Assembly: GCF_020686965.1 (NCBI RefSeq) | Contig: NZ_JAJEPS010000014.1 | Location: 16,094 to 80,093 of the forward strand | Direction: 5' to 3' | Length of the DNA stretch: 64,000 nt | Source of the DNA: Hominiventricola filiformis | GTDB lineage: Bacteria > Bacillota > Clostridia > Lachnospirales > Lachnospiraceae | Shown: positions 51,782 through 61,544 of the stretch, piece by piece | Numbering within the stretch: the stretch's first letter is position 1 | Layout of the letters: each line of letters opens with the position of its first letter | The notes under the pieces: model-generated | Told to the model about the DNA's origin: nothing | Databases searched by the model: none | What the model saw: only the letters and a program-made list of their open reading frames with translations | Made by a program: the position numbers and the translations under genes

Positions 51782-53077
51782 ATGTATAGAAAGATTATGT
51801 GCTTCCTGAAAACGTGGAAAGAAAACGAACACCGCAAGCCCCTTATTTTACAGGGCGCAAGGCAGGTTGGAAAGACCTATTCCATTCTGGAGTTTGGACG
51901 CACCTGTTACGAAAATGTGGCATATTTCAACTTCGAAACCAATCCAAAGCTGAACGAAACCTTTGAAGAAAACATCAGTCCCGATTATCTGATACCGATT
52001 TTATCCCATATCGCAGGACAGACCATCGTAAAAGAAAAAACACTTATCGTATTCGACGAAGTACAACTTTGCGAAAGGGCATTGACCTCGCTCAAATACT
52101 TTTGCGAAGATGCTCCAGATTACCACATCATTGTCGCAGGCAGCTTGCTCGGTGTTGCGGTCAACAGAGCGAAATTCTCTTTTCCCGTAGGAAAGGTCGA
52201 TATGAAAACGCTTTATCCTATGGATATGGAGGAGTTTATGTTGGCTCTCGGCAAGGACGATTTGGTAGAACAGATTAAAAAGTGCTTTCATACTGATACG
52301 CCGCTGCCGTCTGCCTTACACGATATCGCAATGCAGCTTTACCGTCAGTACCTTGTGGTCGGCGGTATGCCGGAATGCGTAATGCAGTTTGCTGAAACAA
52401 AGGATTATATCCTTGTCCGGCATACGCAGGATATGATACTTGCAAGCTACCTCAATGATATGAGCAAATATAATAACCTGAATGAAATCAAGAAAACCAG
52501 ACTTGCCTATGATAACATTACCGTTCAGCTCTCAAAGAAAAATACCCGTTTCCAATATAAGCTGATTAAGAAAGGGGGACGGGCTTCCGAATTTGAAAAT
52601 GCGATAGAATGGCTTTGTCTGTCTGGTATCGTATCACAGGTCTACAAAGTAGAACAAATCAAAAAGCCGCTTGAAAACTACCGAGATATTGATGCATTCA
52701 AGATTTATGTATCCGATTTGGGATTGCTCTGCGCCAAAAAGGATTTAGCCGCCAATGACATTCTCTATATGGTCGAGGAAATAAACGACTTCAAGGGCGG
52801 TATGACAGAAAACTATGTCAATGTGCAGCTCTCCATTAACGGTTATCACACCTATTATTGGATGTCGGAGCGTGGGGCTGAAATTGATTTTATCATTCAG
52901 CGTGACGGACTGCTCATTCCCCTCGAAGTCAAGTCTGCCGACAACACCAGAGCCAAAAGTTTAAAGGTCTATATGGACACTTACAAGCCGGCCTATGCAA
53001 TCAAGCTCTCCTCTAAAAACTTTGGCTTTGAGGACAACAAAAAAATTGTTCCTCTCTATGCCGCATTTTGTATCTGA
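51782..53077 (+). CDS. AAA ATPase with DUF4143 domain
   Basis: A 431-residue ATPase (AAA_14 plus DUF4143): Walker A GARQVGKT, Walker B LIVFDEVQ, VAGSLLG sensor, then the C-terminal DUF4143 part ending in a PD-(D/E)XK-like core GAEIDFII ... IPLEVKS. Widespread in anaerobes as a stand-alone gene of unknown role, often carried on mobile or variable DNA. It is convergent with, and 31 bp from, the end of the nitrogenase-like operon. Confidence 0.9.
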   Translation: MYRKIMCFLKTWKENEHRKPLILQGARQVGKTYSILEFGRTCYENVAYFNFETNPKLNETFEENISPDYLIPILSHIAGQTIVKEKTLIVFDEVQLCERALTSLKYFCEDAPDYHIIVAGSLLGVAVNRAKFSFPVGKVDMKTLYPMDMEEFMLALGKDDLVEQIKKCFHTDTPLPSALHDIAMQLYRQYLVVGGMPECVMQFAETKDYILVRHTQDMILASYLNDMSKYNNLNEIKKTRLAYDNITVQLSKKNTRFQYKLIKKGGRASEFENAIEWLCLSGIVSQVYKVEQIKKPLENYRDIDAFKIYVSDLGLLCAKKDLAANDILYMVEEINDFKGGMTENYVNVQLSINGYHTYYWMSERGAEIDFIIQRDGLLIPLEVKSADNTRAKSLKVYMDTYKPAYAIKLSSKNFGFEDNKKIVPLYAAFCI

Positions 53078-53108
53078 AACAGCCGATAAAATCATTGTCT
53101 TTAAAATA

Positions 53109-54218
53109 TTAAAAATAAATCCTTCCCGAAAATGCCACATGAGGAAGTTCATAAAAAGTACTGTCTTTTGGACATATAGGGCGATACAGTGGATCCGCCA
53201 CAATGATTCTGGCACTTTTCAGTGCCTCTTCCATGGCTTCTTCTCCGAGCACCACCGCGTCCTTTTGTCCAAGCAGGGTATCACATTCTTTTAACGGGCA
53301 CAGGACACGGGCCGCACGTCCATATTGTTTTTCAATCCCTGCTGCCAGTGAGCCCATGGTGACCGGCTCTCCAATCAGCGTAATCTCTGCCTCCTGCTGC
53401 ATGCGGTTCTGCAAATATACCGTCACAGGATCGGTCTTCTGCGTAACTGTATGTTCCAGTGCACGGGAAATGTCTTCCACTAACCATTGATTCGGCGTTC
53501 CGACCACATATGGCATGTGATATTTTTCCCAAAGGACCTTCGCTACCCACAGTCCCACTGCGGATACCACCAGATTGATATCCGCCTCACCTGACATTTG
53601 CAACGTTTTGAGATCGTCTCCCATGGCCCATGTAGAGAATACGTCCCATCCATATGCTTTCAGATTTTCTTTTAATAATTCTACATTTTCCTGTGGTCCG
53701 AAATCCAGCGGTGTCACACCCAGGAGATTGACCCTGCGCATAGAAACATCTCGTTTCTTCTGCCAATCCGGTGCTTTGACAAACCGACTGGCGATTTTTT
53801 CCAGCGCGATTCCAGCTCCATATACATAATCATGCATCCCGTTGGTGGGTACAAAAAACGTCGGGATTCCGGTTTCCTTTTCTATGATCCGTGCAATGGC
53901 TGGAAAGTCTGTCCCATTCAAAAATGGAATCGGCGAACCTGCCAGTGCAATAAATGCCGGATGCAGTTCACTGGCAGTATACGTAATATCATTGATAAAT
54001 TTCCGGTCATTTCCCATAACCGCATCGATCTCTGTGAGTCCTGAGATAAAGATCAGACTGTCCTGATCGTACCAGCGGAGCTCATCATGGGTATTATAGG
54101 TGGAATTACATCCGGAAGGATCGTGCATCACGGTCATTCCACCCAGCTCATACAATGCGGAACAGACGCCGGACACATCTGCCGTATAGACCGGGATGAT
54201 TCGATATGATTGTCTCAT
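53109..54218 (-). CDS. Nitrogenase component 1-like protein, pair 2 (NifK-like)
   Basis: A 369-residue member of the nitrogenase component 1 / oxidoreductase superfamily. It lacks most of the NifK N-terminus and starts near the cluster ligands: Cys19 (SGVCSALYELGG) and Cys37 (HDPSGCNSTYNTHDELRW). Then FIALAGSPIPFLNGTDF and the Rossmann-like repeats LLGVTPLDFGP and LVVSAVGLWVAK. Homologous to the pair-1 protein at 60494. Its ATG overlaps the stop of the pair-2 NifD-like gene (ATGA). Last gene of the ten-gene operon. Substrate unknown. Confidence 0.85.
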   Translation of the reverse strand: MRQSYRIIPVYTADVSGVCSALYELGGMTVMHDPSGCNSTYNTHDELRWYDQDSLIFISGLTEIDAVMGNDRKFINDITYTASELHPAFIALAGSPIPFLNGTDFPAIARIIEKETGIPTFFVPTNGMHDYVYGAGIALEKIASRFVKAPDWQKKRDVSMRRVNLLGVTPLDFGPQENVELLKENLKAYGWDVFSTWAMGDDLKTLQMSGEADINLVVSAVGLWVAKVLWEKYHMPYVVGTPNQWLVEDISRALEHTVTQKTDPVTVYLQNRMQQEAEITLIGEPVTMGSLAAGIEKQYGRAARVLCPLKECDTLLGQKDAVVLGEEAMEEALKSARIIVADPLYRPICPKDSTFYELPHVAFSGRIYF

Positions 54219-55540
54219 AGGCAGCACTCGCACCCCCATCCCTTTTGTATTACAAGTCTTTCCGTATCTTTTTCATTGAGGTATGCATCCATCATCAGCT
54301 CTGCCGTCCTCCGGATTCCGTCAAATCCATACAGTCCCTCTCCCTGCACCAGATTCACAAAATGCCGGCTGCGGCTGAAATATGCTGCCTTTTGTCCGAT
54401 GGCAAGCACTTTTTCCTCTCCGCCTCTTGGCAGCACCCGCATTTTTACCTGAATCGTCGCAATCAGTTCCAGTTCCGGCGCATGCTCCTGAAGCCAGAGA
54501 AAATCCTCTTTTTCTTCCGGACTGATGCCGTCCAGATAAATGGCTTTCACACAGAAACCATGTGTCAGAAGCAGTTTTGCCAGCCCAAGTGGTCTTGGAT
54601 GATAGAGATAATCCAGAACAATCGGCATCTCCCCCATCAGATTCTTTGCCTCTGCAAGCTTTTCCTCACAGGCCGCACGCTCATGCGCCAGTTCCTCTTC
54701 CGTTAATTCCGGCAATCCGAGCATATCCGTCAGCTGCTTTAACTGGTTCTCGATCTCTTCATAGGAAAAACTGCCCGGCAGATAGAGATGCTCACGTCCC
54801 AGACGTTTTGCCTGTGCCTCCATTCCATATTTTCCGGCCGGATAGCAGTTAAGAAACAACCGCCCCCTGCTCATTTCCAGCAGTTCCTGCCAGGTATTGC
54901 AGGCAGGCAGTTCCCGTACCCTGTACCCATATCGTTTTAACAAACGCTTGATATCGCTGCTCTCATCCAGGACAAAATCACTGCCCAATACCGAGACGGT
55001 TTTCTCATCCGCTTCACAGACCGGAAGGGGATCATACATGGCTTTTCGAAGCTTCTGATCCGGCGTCAGACTGTGCTTCTGCATAATCGGGTCCATGTAG
55101 CAGCGGATAAAACAGATATCCGGGAAACGCTCTTCTAATTTCCTATAAATATATTTCAGATTACTTCCAAGGAAATGATGAAGGCAAACCGTAAAAAGCA
55201 AAACGGCTTTCGGATGATCTCCCCTCTTGTTCAGCACATCGGTTACGCCCTCGATGGTCAGCTCCTCCAGATTGCTGTACAAAAGATCCTTTTCTTCCAC
55301 AATTACATAGGAAAAACGGTCTGCCGCATTCATTTCCGCAGCCGTCAGTACAACACCCCGCATACAGTTCTCTGCACAGACATAGATTTGTATCGTCTCA
55401 GGAACCTGCATTCCCGTATGTACAATATTCCAGTTGCCGTGTACCGGAGAATTATATTCCAGCTTTGACGCAAAGGGTTTCGGAAAGGATGCATCCTCCA
55501 TCTTTATCACAGCGTCTTTTTTTTCTGTCACCCTGATCAA
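54215..55540 (-). CDS. Nitrogenase component 1-like protein, pair 2 (NifD-like)
   Basis: A 441-residue NifD-like subunit. Potential cluster ligands are Cys55 and Cys59 (YVCAENCMRG) and Cys119 (LLFTVCLHHFLG), followed by the Rossmann-like domains (SVLGSDFVLDESSDIKRLLKRYGYRVRELP, GRLFLNCYPAGKYGMEAQAKRLG). The C-terminus ends in a CECC motif. It differs strongly from pair 1, so the operon encodes two distinct heterodimers. The start is a TTG at 55540 with AGGAGGAG upstream, overlapping the previous stop. Confidence 0.82.
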   Translation of the reverse strand: MIRVTEKKDAVIKMEDASFPKPFASKLEYNSPVHGNWNIVHTGMQVPETIQIYVCAENCMRGVVLTAAEMNAADRFSYVIVEEKDLLYSNLEELTIEGVTDVLNKRGDHPKAVLLFTVCLHHFLGSNLKYIYRKLEERFPDICFIRCYMDPIMQKHSLTPDQKLRKAMYDPLPVCEADEKTVSVLGSDFVLDESSDIKRLLKRYGYRVRELPACNTWQELLEMSRGRLFLNCYPAGKYGMEAQAKRLGREHLYLPGSFSYEEIENQLKQLTDMLGLPELTEEELAHERAACEEKLAEAKNLMGEMPIVLDYLYHPRPLGLAKLLLTHGFCVKAIYLDGISPEEKEDFLWLQEHAPELELIATIQVKMRVLPRGGEEKVLAIGQKAAYFSRSRHFVNLVQGEGLYGFDGIRRTAELMMDAYLNEKDTERLVIQKGWGCECCL

Positions 55541-55812
55541 TCGCCTGCTCCTCCTTCTGCCGGAGTAATCACATTGGAATATGCTGTTTTGGCAGATACT
55601 CCTTTCAAACGTCCGATTTTTCCGGAGAGTGCACTGATCTTATCCTGCGGTGCATCGATGGCAATGCTGATGATGCTGATCCCTTTCGCACGATAGGGAA
55701 TACCCATCCTGCCGATAATATACTGACGCGCTTCATGAAGCAGCGTGTTTAATTCTTCAATCGCATCATCCTGCTCTACAATAATAGAAATAAGTGCCAC
55801 TCTGGTGTCCAT
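55537..55812 (-). CDS. TM1266-type iron-only hydrogenase system regulator
   Basis: A 91-residue ACT-like/NikR-C-like protein (RVALISIIVEQDDAIEELNTLLHEARQYIIGRMGIPYRAKGISIISIAIDAPQDKISALSGKIGRLKGVSAKTAYS). This family (TM1266) usually sits beside FeFe-hydrogenase maturation genes and may bind a small ligand. Here it lies between hypE and the second NifDK-like pair. Ribosome site AGGAGG. Confidence 0.85.
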   Translation of the reverse strand: MDTRVALISIIVEQDDAIEELNTLLHEARQYIIGRMGIPYRAKGISIISIAIDAPQDKISALSGKIGRLKGVSAKTAYSNVITPAEGGAGD

Positions 55813-55829
55813 GCTCCCATTCCTCCTGT

Positions 55830-56837
55830 TTAACAGATTCTTGGCAAAAGCTCCCCACCCGGCTGCGGAAGCAGTGCCAGTGTGCCGATCTCAGTCTCCA
55901 TAACCACTTTTCCCGGTTCCTCTGCGACCACCTCGCCAATGATCGCTGCCTCTGCAGAATAGGGACATTTTCTCAGTGTTTCCACAATTCCTTCAGCTTC
56001 TTCCTTCGGTGCCATAATAACAAGTCTTCCCTCACATGCCAGATATAAAGGTTCCAGGCCAAGCATCCCGCAGACCCCCTTTACTTCCGGCTGCACCGGA
56101 ACAGCTTTTGCATCCAGATGAATCCCCACGTTGCTCTGCCCTGCAATTTCATACAGAACCGTTCCTACGCCACCTCTGGTGGCATCACGGATCACATGCA
56201 GATTATGTGTGGTGTCCATGACTGCCTTTACCGTTCCCCACAGAGGTGCACAATCACTGGTCACATCGGCATCAATTCCAAAATCTTCCCGTTCTAACAG
56301 AATCGTACATCCGTGCCGTCCGATATCACCGGTCACAATGATGGCATCTCCCGGCTTTGCCAGTGCTCCGCCAACGGTGACTCCTTCTTCAATTTCACCC
56401 ATTCCGGTCGTGGTGATAAATACGCCGTCTACCTGACCTCTTCCTGCAACCTTCGTATCTCCCGATACAATATGTACACCTGCTTCTTTTGCCGTTTTCT
56501 CCATAGCGGCAGCGATTTCCTCCAGTTTTTCCATGGGGAATCCTTCTTCAATGACAAAGGCGCAGGTAAGATACAATGGTTTTGCCCCCATACATGCAAG
56601 ATCGTTGACCGTTCCGCAAATGGACAGTTTGCCGATATTTCCTCCCGGGAAAAATGCCGGGGATACGATGAAGCCATCTGTCGACACCGCCATCTTGCCT
56701 GCCGGCGGAATCAGAACCGCCGCATCATCTGCCGTCAGATCATGATTTGCAAAATGTGCCTTAAATACCTGATCAATCAACTCGGATGTCTGTCTTCCAC
56801 CGGCACCATGTGCCATCGTTACTGTTCTATTTTCCAT
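55830..56837 (-). CDS. hypE: Carbamoyl dehydratase HypE
   Basis: A 335-residue HypE (PurM-like ATPase). It dehydrates the carbamoyl group on its own C-terminal cysteine to a thiocyanate that becomes the CN ligand of the Fe(CN)2CO centre. Seen are TMAHGAGGRQTSELI, the PurM-like GDTKVAGRGQVDGVFI, IRDATRGGVGTVLYEIA and the required C-terminus PRIC. The ATG at 56837 follows GAAGGAAAA. Fully intact. Confidence 0.96.
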   Translation of the reverse strand: MENRTVTMAHGAGGRQTSELIDQVFKAHFANHDLTADDAAVLIPPAGKMAVSTDGFIVSPAFFPGGNIGKLSICGTVNDLACMGAKPLYLTCAFVIEEGFPMEKLEEIAAAMEKTAKEAGVHIVSGDTKVAGRGQVDGVFITTTGMGEIEEGVTVGGALAKPGDAIIVTGDIGRHGCTILLEREDFGIDADVTSDCAPLWGTVKAVMDTTHNLHVIRDATRGGVGTVLYEIAGQSNVGIHLDAKAVPVQPEVKGVCGMLGLEPLYLACEGRLVIMAPKEEAEGIVETLRKCPYSAEAAIIGEVVAEEPGKVVMETEIGTLALLPQPGGELLPRIC

Positions 56838-56889
56838 GATGTTTTCCTTCTCTCTTTGTATTGGCAACTATTCAGAGCCACATTCGCAA

Positions 56890-57918
56890 CTATGAATACT
56901 GATAGTATGCGGAACAGGCTCCCTCGCCCGATACCATACAGGCTCCCACCGGGTGCTGCGGTGTACAGACTTTTCCGAACACTTTACAATCGGACGGTTT
57001 GCATTTTCCCTGCAGTACATCACCGCAGCGGCAGGCCGGATTGGGTTTTCCTTCTATTATCGGCACCTGATATTTGATCCGTGCATCAAACTCCTGCCAC
57101 TCCTGCCTTAACTTCATGCCGGATGCAGGAATCATACCAAGGCCTCTCCATTCACTGTCACAGGCCTCCATCATCTCATCTACAAGAACCTGTGCCTCCC
57201 TGCTGCCTTCCTGTGTCACCACACGCGGATAACAGTTGACAAAAAACGGTTTTCCTTCCTGAAATTTTACCAGTGCAACCGCCAGTGCCGTCATCAGTTC
57301 TTTTGCGGTAAATCCCGCCACAACACCGCTGACCCCTTCTTCTGCCAGAGCTTCACACAGATGTGTTCCCGTAATCGCATTCACATGTCCCGGATATAAA
57401 AAGACATCTGCGCTGCCCTTTAATGCCTCATAAGCCTGGGGCATGGTTTTATTAGCCGTCAATATGGAATAATTAGAAAGTCCATCTTCTTTTGCTGATT
57501 TCACAGAAAGACATCCTGCAGGCGTCGTTGTCTCGAATCCTACAGACAAAAATGTCACCTGCTCCTCCGGATGTTCTCTTGCATATTTTTCAGCATCTGC
57601 CGGAGAATACACGATACGAATCTTCGCTCCCTGTTCCCGTGCTCCCGCAAGGCTCATCTTTGTTCCAGGGACACGCACCAGATCACCAAAAGTACAGACA
57701 GTAACTCCTTTTTCCAAAGCCAGATAAATCGCTTCGTCAATAAAACTGACCGGAGTCACACAAACCGGACATCCCGGTCCTGAAATCAGTTCCACCTGCT
57801 CCGGCAGCAATTTACGGATTCCCAGGCGGAAAATCTCATGGGTATGTGTGCCGCACACTTCCATGATCCGTACATGGGGGCCATCATAAGTCTCTATTAT
57901 TTCTCTGGCTGTTTTCAT
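56890..57918 (-). CDS. hypD: Hydrogenase maturation protein HypD
   Basis: A 342-residue HypD, the iron-sulphur scaffold on which Fe(CN)2CO is built with HypC. Conserved features: GPGCPVCVTP (Cys pair), LSVGFETTTP, GHVNAI, and the C-terminal cluster-binding cysteines in PACRCGDVLQGKCKPSDCKVFGKVCTPQ. Start overlaps hypC by ATGA. All key cysteines are present. Confidence 0.96.
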   Translation of the reverse strand: MKTAREIIETYDGPHVRIMEVCGTHTHEIFRLGIRKLLPEQVELISGPGCPVCVTPVSFIDEAIYLALEKGVTVCTFGDLVRVPGTKMSLAGAREQGAKIRIVYSPADAEKYAREHPEEQVTFLSVGFETTTPAGCLSVKSAKEDGLSNYSILTANKTMPQAYEALKGSADVFLYPGHVNAITGTHLCEALAEEGVSGVVAGFTAKELMTALAVALVKFQEGKPFFVNCYPRVVTQEGSREAQVLVDEMMEACDSEWRGLGMIPASGMKLRQEWQEFDARIKYQVPIIEGKPNPACRCGDVLQGKCKPSDCKVFGKVCTPQHPVGACMVSGEGACSAYYQYS

Positions 57919-58127
57919 GATAAAAATTTCTCCATGAGATGTTCTGTCTCGCTGTCATCCTCCTCTGTGATTTTCGCGATTGCCACACCCGCATGAACCA
58001 TCACATAATCTCCCGGTTCCAGATCTTCCAGAAGCTGGGCGGAAACCTCTCTTTTTGCACCGCCTGCATCAATGACTGCCGTGCCATTACTGATTTTTAC
58101 TACTTTTGCTGATAACCCTACACACAT
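57915..58127 (-). CDS. hypC: Hydrogenase maturation chaperone HypC
   Basis: A 70-residue HypC/HupF chaperone starting MCVGLSAKV, with the essential Cys2, and with the conserved VMVHAGVAIAKI segment. It carries the Fe(CN)2CO group with HypD to its target. In known systems the target is a NiFe hydrogenase large subunit; none is encoded here. Ribosome site GGGAGAG; tightly packed between hypF and hypD. Confidence 0.95.
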   Translation of the reverse strand: MCVGLSAKVVKISNGTAVIDAGGAKREVSAQLLEDLEPGDYVMVHAGVAIAKITEEDDSETEHLMEKFLS

Positions 58128-58130
58128 TTT

Positions 58131-60458
58131 TTATACTCTCCCGTTCTGTAATTGATACATCCCATATGCCGCCTGTCCGATGGCAATTCCTCCGTCATTT
58201 GGCGGAACCATCCGATGTCGCAGCACTTCAAATCCTTCTTCCATAAGCCGCTCTTCCGTCAGACGAAGCAGCAGCCGATTCTGAAAGACACCGCCACTTA
58301 AAGCAACCTTCTGTCTGCCGCTTACATTACGTACCTCCATACAGGCTGCTGTGATCTGCTCTGCCAGTGTCTGATGGAACAGATATGCCAATCTTCCGCT
58401 GTCTGCTCCCTGAAGCTTTGCTTCCGTGATCTGCTGTACCAGCGTTTGGGTATTCAGAATCAAACGTCCGTCCTCTTTATACAGCAGGTGATCCTGATTT
58501 CCTTTTTGTTTCTGCAGATTATACTGCTCATATGCTTCTGCTGCAAACTCCAGTGCCATCGATGCCTCACCTTCAAAACTGGACTGACGTCTGAACCCTA
58601 AGATAGCACTGACTGCATCAAAAAGCCGTCCCACACTGGTGGACACCACCGCATTTAATTTCCGGTCCGCCATGGTAAACTGTACCCTGCTCTCCTGCTC
58701 ACTGCAAAGGCCAAGCTTTTCCATTATTTTCCATGCCTGCTCACGGTCTTTGGTATATTCATAAATCATGGATACTGCAATCCGCCAGCCTTCCTTTGCC
58801 GAAATGTCGCCACCGATCTGTAAAAATGGGGCAATACTTCCAGCTCTTGTAAAATTCTCATAATCTGCCAGCAGGATTTCTCCACCCCAGATCGTTCCAT
58901 CCGTTCCATATCCGGTGCCGTCAAAAGCCACTCCGATAACCGGTTCCTGGCAGTCATTTTCTGTCATACAGGATAAAATATGCGCATAATGATGCTGCAC
59001 CTTCAGCACCGGGTAACCTAGCTCTTCCGCCACCACAGTAGAATTGTATTTCGGATGTAGATCACAAACCACAGCCTGAGGTGTTACTTCCAATAACGTC
59101 TGAAACCGGTGAATGGTTTCCTGCAACGCTTTTACTGTTCTTACATCTTCCAGGTCACCCACATAGGGAGATGGATAAAACCGGCTGTCTACGCCGATAC
59201 AGAAGGTATTCTTCAGTTCTCCTCCAACAGCAAGCACCTGCCCTTTCCAGTCCGCCGACATCATGAAGGGCAGCGGCGCATATCCCCTGGAACGCCGAAT
59301 CATATAGGGTTCGTTTTTATAAAAATCCATAACCGTATCATCCGCCCGGATTCTGATTTTTCGATTGTGAGACAACATGGCATCACACAAATGAGACAGT
59401 TCCGCAACCGCCTCTGCATCCTCGCGACAGATGGGCGCCCCGGACGTATTTCCACTGGTCATGACTAAAATGTCCGGCATTTTAATTCCGTCATCATACT
59501 GGAAAATCAATAACTGCACCGGTGCATACGGAAGCATCACACCAACCTTTGGATTCCCAGGTGCAATAGAAGGTGCCAGTCTGCCGCCAGTTTCTTTGTT
59601 CAACAGCAGAATCGGTTTCTGATGTCCGGTGAGAATCGCTTCCTTCTCCGGTGTTACAATACATTCCCGTTTTACCACCGCTTCATCCTTTGCCATGACT
59701 GCAAAAGGCTTGGCCGGACGTCTTTTCAATGTCCGCAGGCGCTGAACCGCTTCTTCATTTGTCGCATCGCAGCACAGATGAAAACCACCGATTCCTTTGA
59801 TTGCTACAATCTTGCCATCACTGATCATCCGCCGCGTACAAGTAATGGCATCCCGCCCCCGTTCGGGTCGGCCGATCAGATAGACTTCCGGTCCACATTC
59901 ATTACAGCACACAGGCTGGGCGTCATAACGCCTCGTCTTCTCATCATCATACTCTTTTGCACAGTCCGGACACATGGGAAATTCCTTCATACTTGTCCGT
60001 TCCCGGTCATAGGGCAGGGCATCCAGAATCGTCAGCCGCGGTCCACAGCAGGTACAGTTGATAAACGGATGCAGATACCGCCGGTCTTTCGGATTGTACA
60101 TTTCTTCCTTACATTCCTCGCAGATGGCAATATCTGGCGAAACAAAGATCTCCCCTTTGGTCTTTTCACTTTCAATAATGTCGAAGGTCTCAAAATGGGT
60201 CTCTGTCTCTGCGGTAACATCCTCTGTATTAATTTTTAAAATAGCCGCACGCTTTGGCGGATGTACTTCCAGGGCCTTCAGAAATCCTTCGATCTGCTCT
60301 TTTTCACCCTGGGTATATATTTCCACATAGGGGCCTCTATTACAGACCGTTCCGCGAATTCCACTGGCTGCTGCATGGCGGCTTACCGTCGGCCGAAATC
60401 CAACCCCCTGAACGATGCCATAGACCCGGATACGCCAGGTCAGTTCCTTCTTTTGCAT
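58131..60458 (-). CDS. hypF: Carbamoyltransferase HypF
   Basis: A 775-residue HypF: acylphosphatase domain (RIRVYGIVQGVGFRPTVSRHA), two zinc fingers (CEECKEEMYNPKDRRYLHPFINCTCC and CPDCAKEY ... CCNECGP), YrdC-like domain (KIVAIKGIGGFHLCCDATN), and a Kae1-like carbamoyl-transfer domain with VQHHYAH and ALSGGVFQNRLLL. It makes carbamoyl-AMP and loads HypE. All domains are intact. Starts 35 bp after the pair-1 NifK-like gene. Confidence 0.96.
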   Translation of the reverse strand: MQKKELTWRIRVYGIVQGVGFRPTVSRHAAASGIRGTVCNRGPYVEIYTQGEKEQIEGFLKALEVHPPKRAAILKINTEDVTAETETHFETFDIIESEKTKGEIFVSPDIAICEECKEEMYNPKDRRYLHPFINCTCCGPRLTILDALPYDRERTSMKEFPMCPDCAKEYDDEKTRRYDAQPVCCNECGPEVYLIGRPERGRDAITCTRRMISDGKIVAIKGIGGFHLCCDATNEEAVQRLRTLKRRPAKPFAVMAKDEAVVKRECIVTPEKEAILTGHQKPILLLNKETGGRLAPSIAPGNPKVGVMLPYAPVQLLIFQYDDGIKMPDILVMTSGNTSGAPICREDAEAVAELSHLCDAMLSHNRKIRIRADDTVMDFYKNEPYMIRRSRGYAPLPFMMSADWKGQVLAVGGELKNTFCIGVDSRFYPSPYVGDLEDVRTVKALQETIHRFQTLLEVTPQAVVCDLHPKYNSTVVAEELGYPVLKVQHHYAHILSCMTENDCQEPVIGVAFDGTGYGTDGTIWGGEILLADYENFTRAGSIAPFLQIGGDISAKEGWRIAVSMIYEYTKDREQAWKIMEKLGLCSEQESRVQFTMADRKLNAVVSTSVGRLFDAVSAILGFRRQSSFEGEASMALEFAAEAYEQYNLQKQKGNQDHLLYKEDGRLILNTQTLVQQITEAKLQGADSGRLAYLFHQTLAEQITAACMEVRNVSGRQKVALSGGVFQNRLLLRLTEERLMEEGFEVLRHRMVPPNDGGIAIGQAAYGMYQLQNGRV

Positions 60459-60493
60459 ACTCTTCTCCCATCGCAGGATCCCTGATGATTCTG

Positions 60494-61540
60494 TTATTCT
60501 GCTCCTGCAAGACGACCCGACACGGCAAAATGTACGGTGTCCACAAAAGTTCCGCCAAATTTTGGTGTCATCCGCTCCATACAGCGATCCGCATAAATCA
60601 CATCGAAATCTCCGTCTTCTACCAGCTTTATATAATCCTCTTCATCCCGCAGGTGAAGATCTCCTTCCTTACGAAGTTCCGGCTTTACCATAAACCAGCT
60701 TGCTACCGTTACCTGGGCATCCGGTGCTTTCTTTAAGATTTCTTCACGGATCGCAGAACCAATCACCTGCTGCTGTACGATCAGTACTCTTTTTCCGGAA
60801 TAATCCATCTCAGAAATCAGTTCCTCCACCAGAGGATAACCAACCTCGTAGGGAGTTCCATAAGTGCGTTCCAGATATTTCGCCGCCTCCAAAGCCGCCG
60901 GAGATACCACGATATGTTTCTCCACATTGGAAACCTTCTTCACAGCCTCCAGTCCGTCTCCCATTCCATAACAGACCGCTGTTTTTCCTTCTGCTGCAAA
61001 GCGTTCCCGGATACGGTCCGCCGCACGCAGGTCACTGATATCCTGCGGTGTCATGCCAAGAATCCCGATTCGTCCAGGAATCACTTCTTCTTTTTCACCT
61101 GCAAATACGAAAAACAGTTCCAGCCATGCTTTTTCTTCGCCTTTGTCATACAGTTCCATGCCGTCCGTATCCACAGTCATGATCGGCAGATTCACTTTTT
61201 TCTCCGTCATGCGCTTTAATGCATGGTAATCCGTTCCGATAACTGCAGGAACCGGTGTCCCTATAATAGCTGCAAACTTCGCATCCAGCTTTGTGGCTGC
61301 ATCTGCAAGTTTTTCTACCAGGCGGTCATCCCGTCCAAGAATTGCATCCATATCACGGAGTCCTGCACTGAACAGGGCACTTTTACTCTCAAACCACCGG
61401 GGTTCATCAAATCCGCAGATATTTCCGGTGCAGCCACCGGCATCGCAGATCACGATAATCCCACCAAATTCATAGAACACAGACACTGCTCCGGATTGAT
61501 CCGGTGCAAAAGGTGTCAGGTATTTTCTCAGTCCTCTCAT
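60494..61540 (-). CDS. Nitrogenase component 1-like protein, pair 1 (NifK-like)
   Basis: A 348-residue component 1-like subunit with potential cluster ligands Cys32, Cys37 and Cys42 (VICDAGGCTGNICGFDEPRW). Other landmarks are FAAIIGTPVPAVIGTDYHAL, IGILGMTPQDISDL and VIYADRCMERMTPKFGGTFVDTVHFAVSGR. The ATG at 61540 follows GGAGGTGTAATACA; an open frame upstream lies inside the NifD-like gene and is not needed. Shorter than NifK, with no N-terminal extension, as in other nitrogenase-like families. Confidence 0.87.
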   Translation of the reverse strand: MRGLRKYLTPFAPDQSGAVSVFYEFGGIIVICDAGGCTGNICGFDEPRWFESKSALFSAGLRDMDAILGRDDRLVEKLADAATKLDAKFAAIIGTPVPAVIGTDYHALKRMTEKKVNLPIMTVDTDGMELYDKGEEKAWLELFFVFAGEKEEVIPGRIGILGMTPQDISDLRAADRIRERFAAEGKTAVCYGMGDGLEAVKKVSNVEKHIVVSPAALEAAKYLERTYGTPYEVGYPLVEELISEMDYSGKRVLIVQQQVIGSAIREEILKKAPDAQVTVASWFMVKPELRKEGDLHLRDEEDYIKLVEDGDFDVIYADRCMERMTPKFGGTFVDTVHFAVSGRLAGAE

Positions 61541-61544
61541 TGTA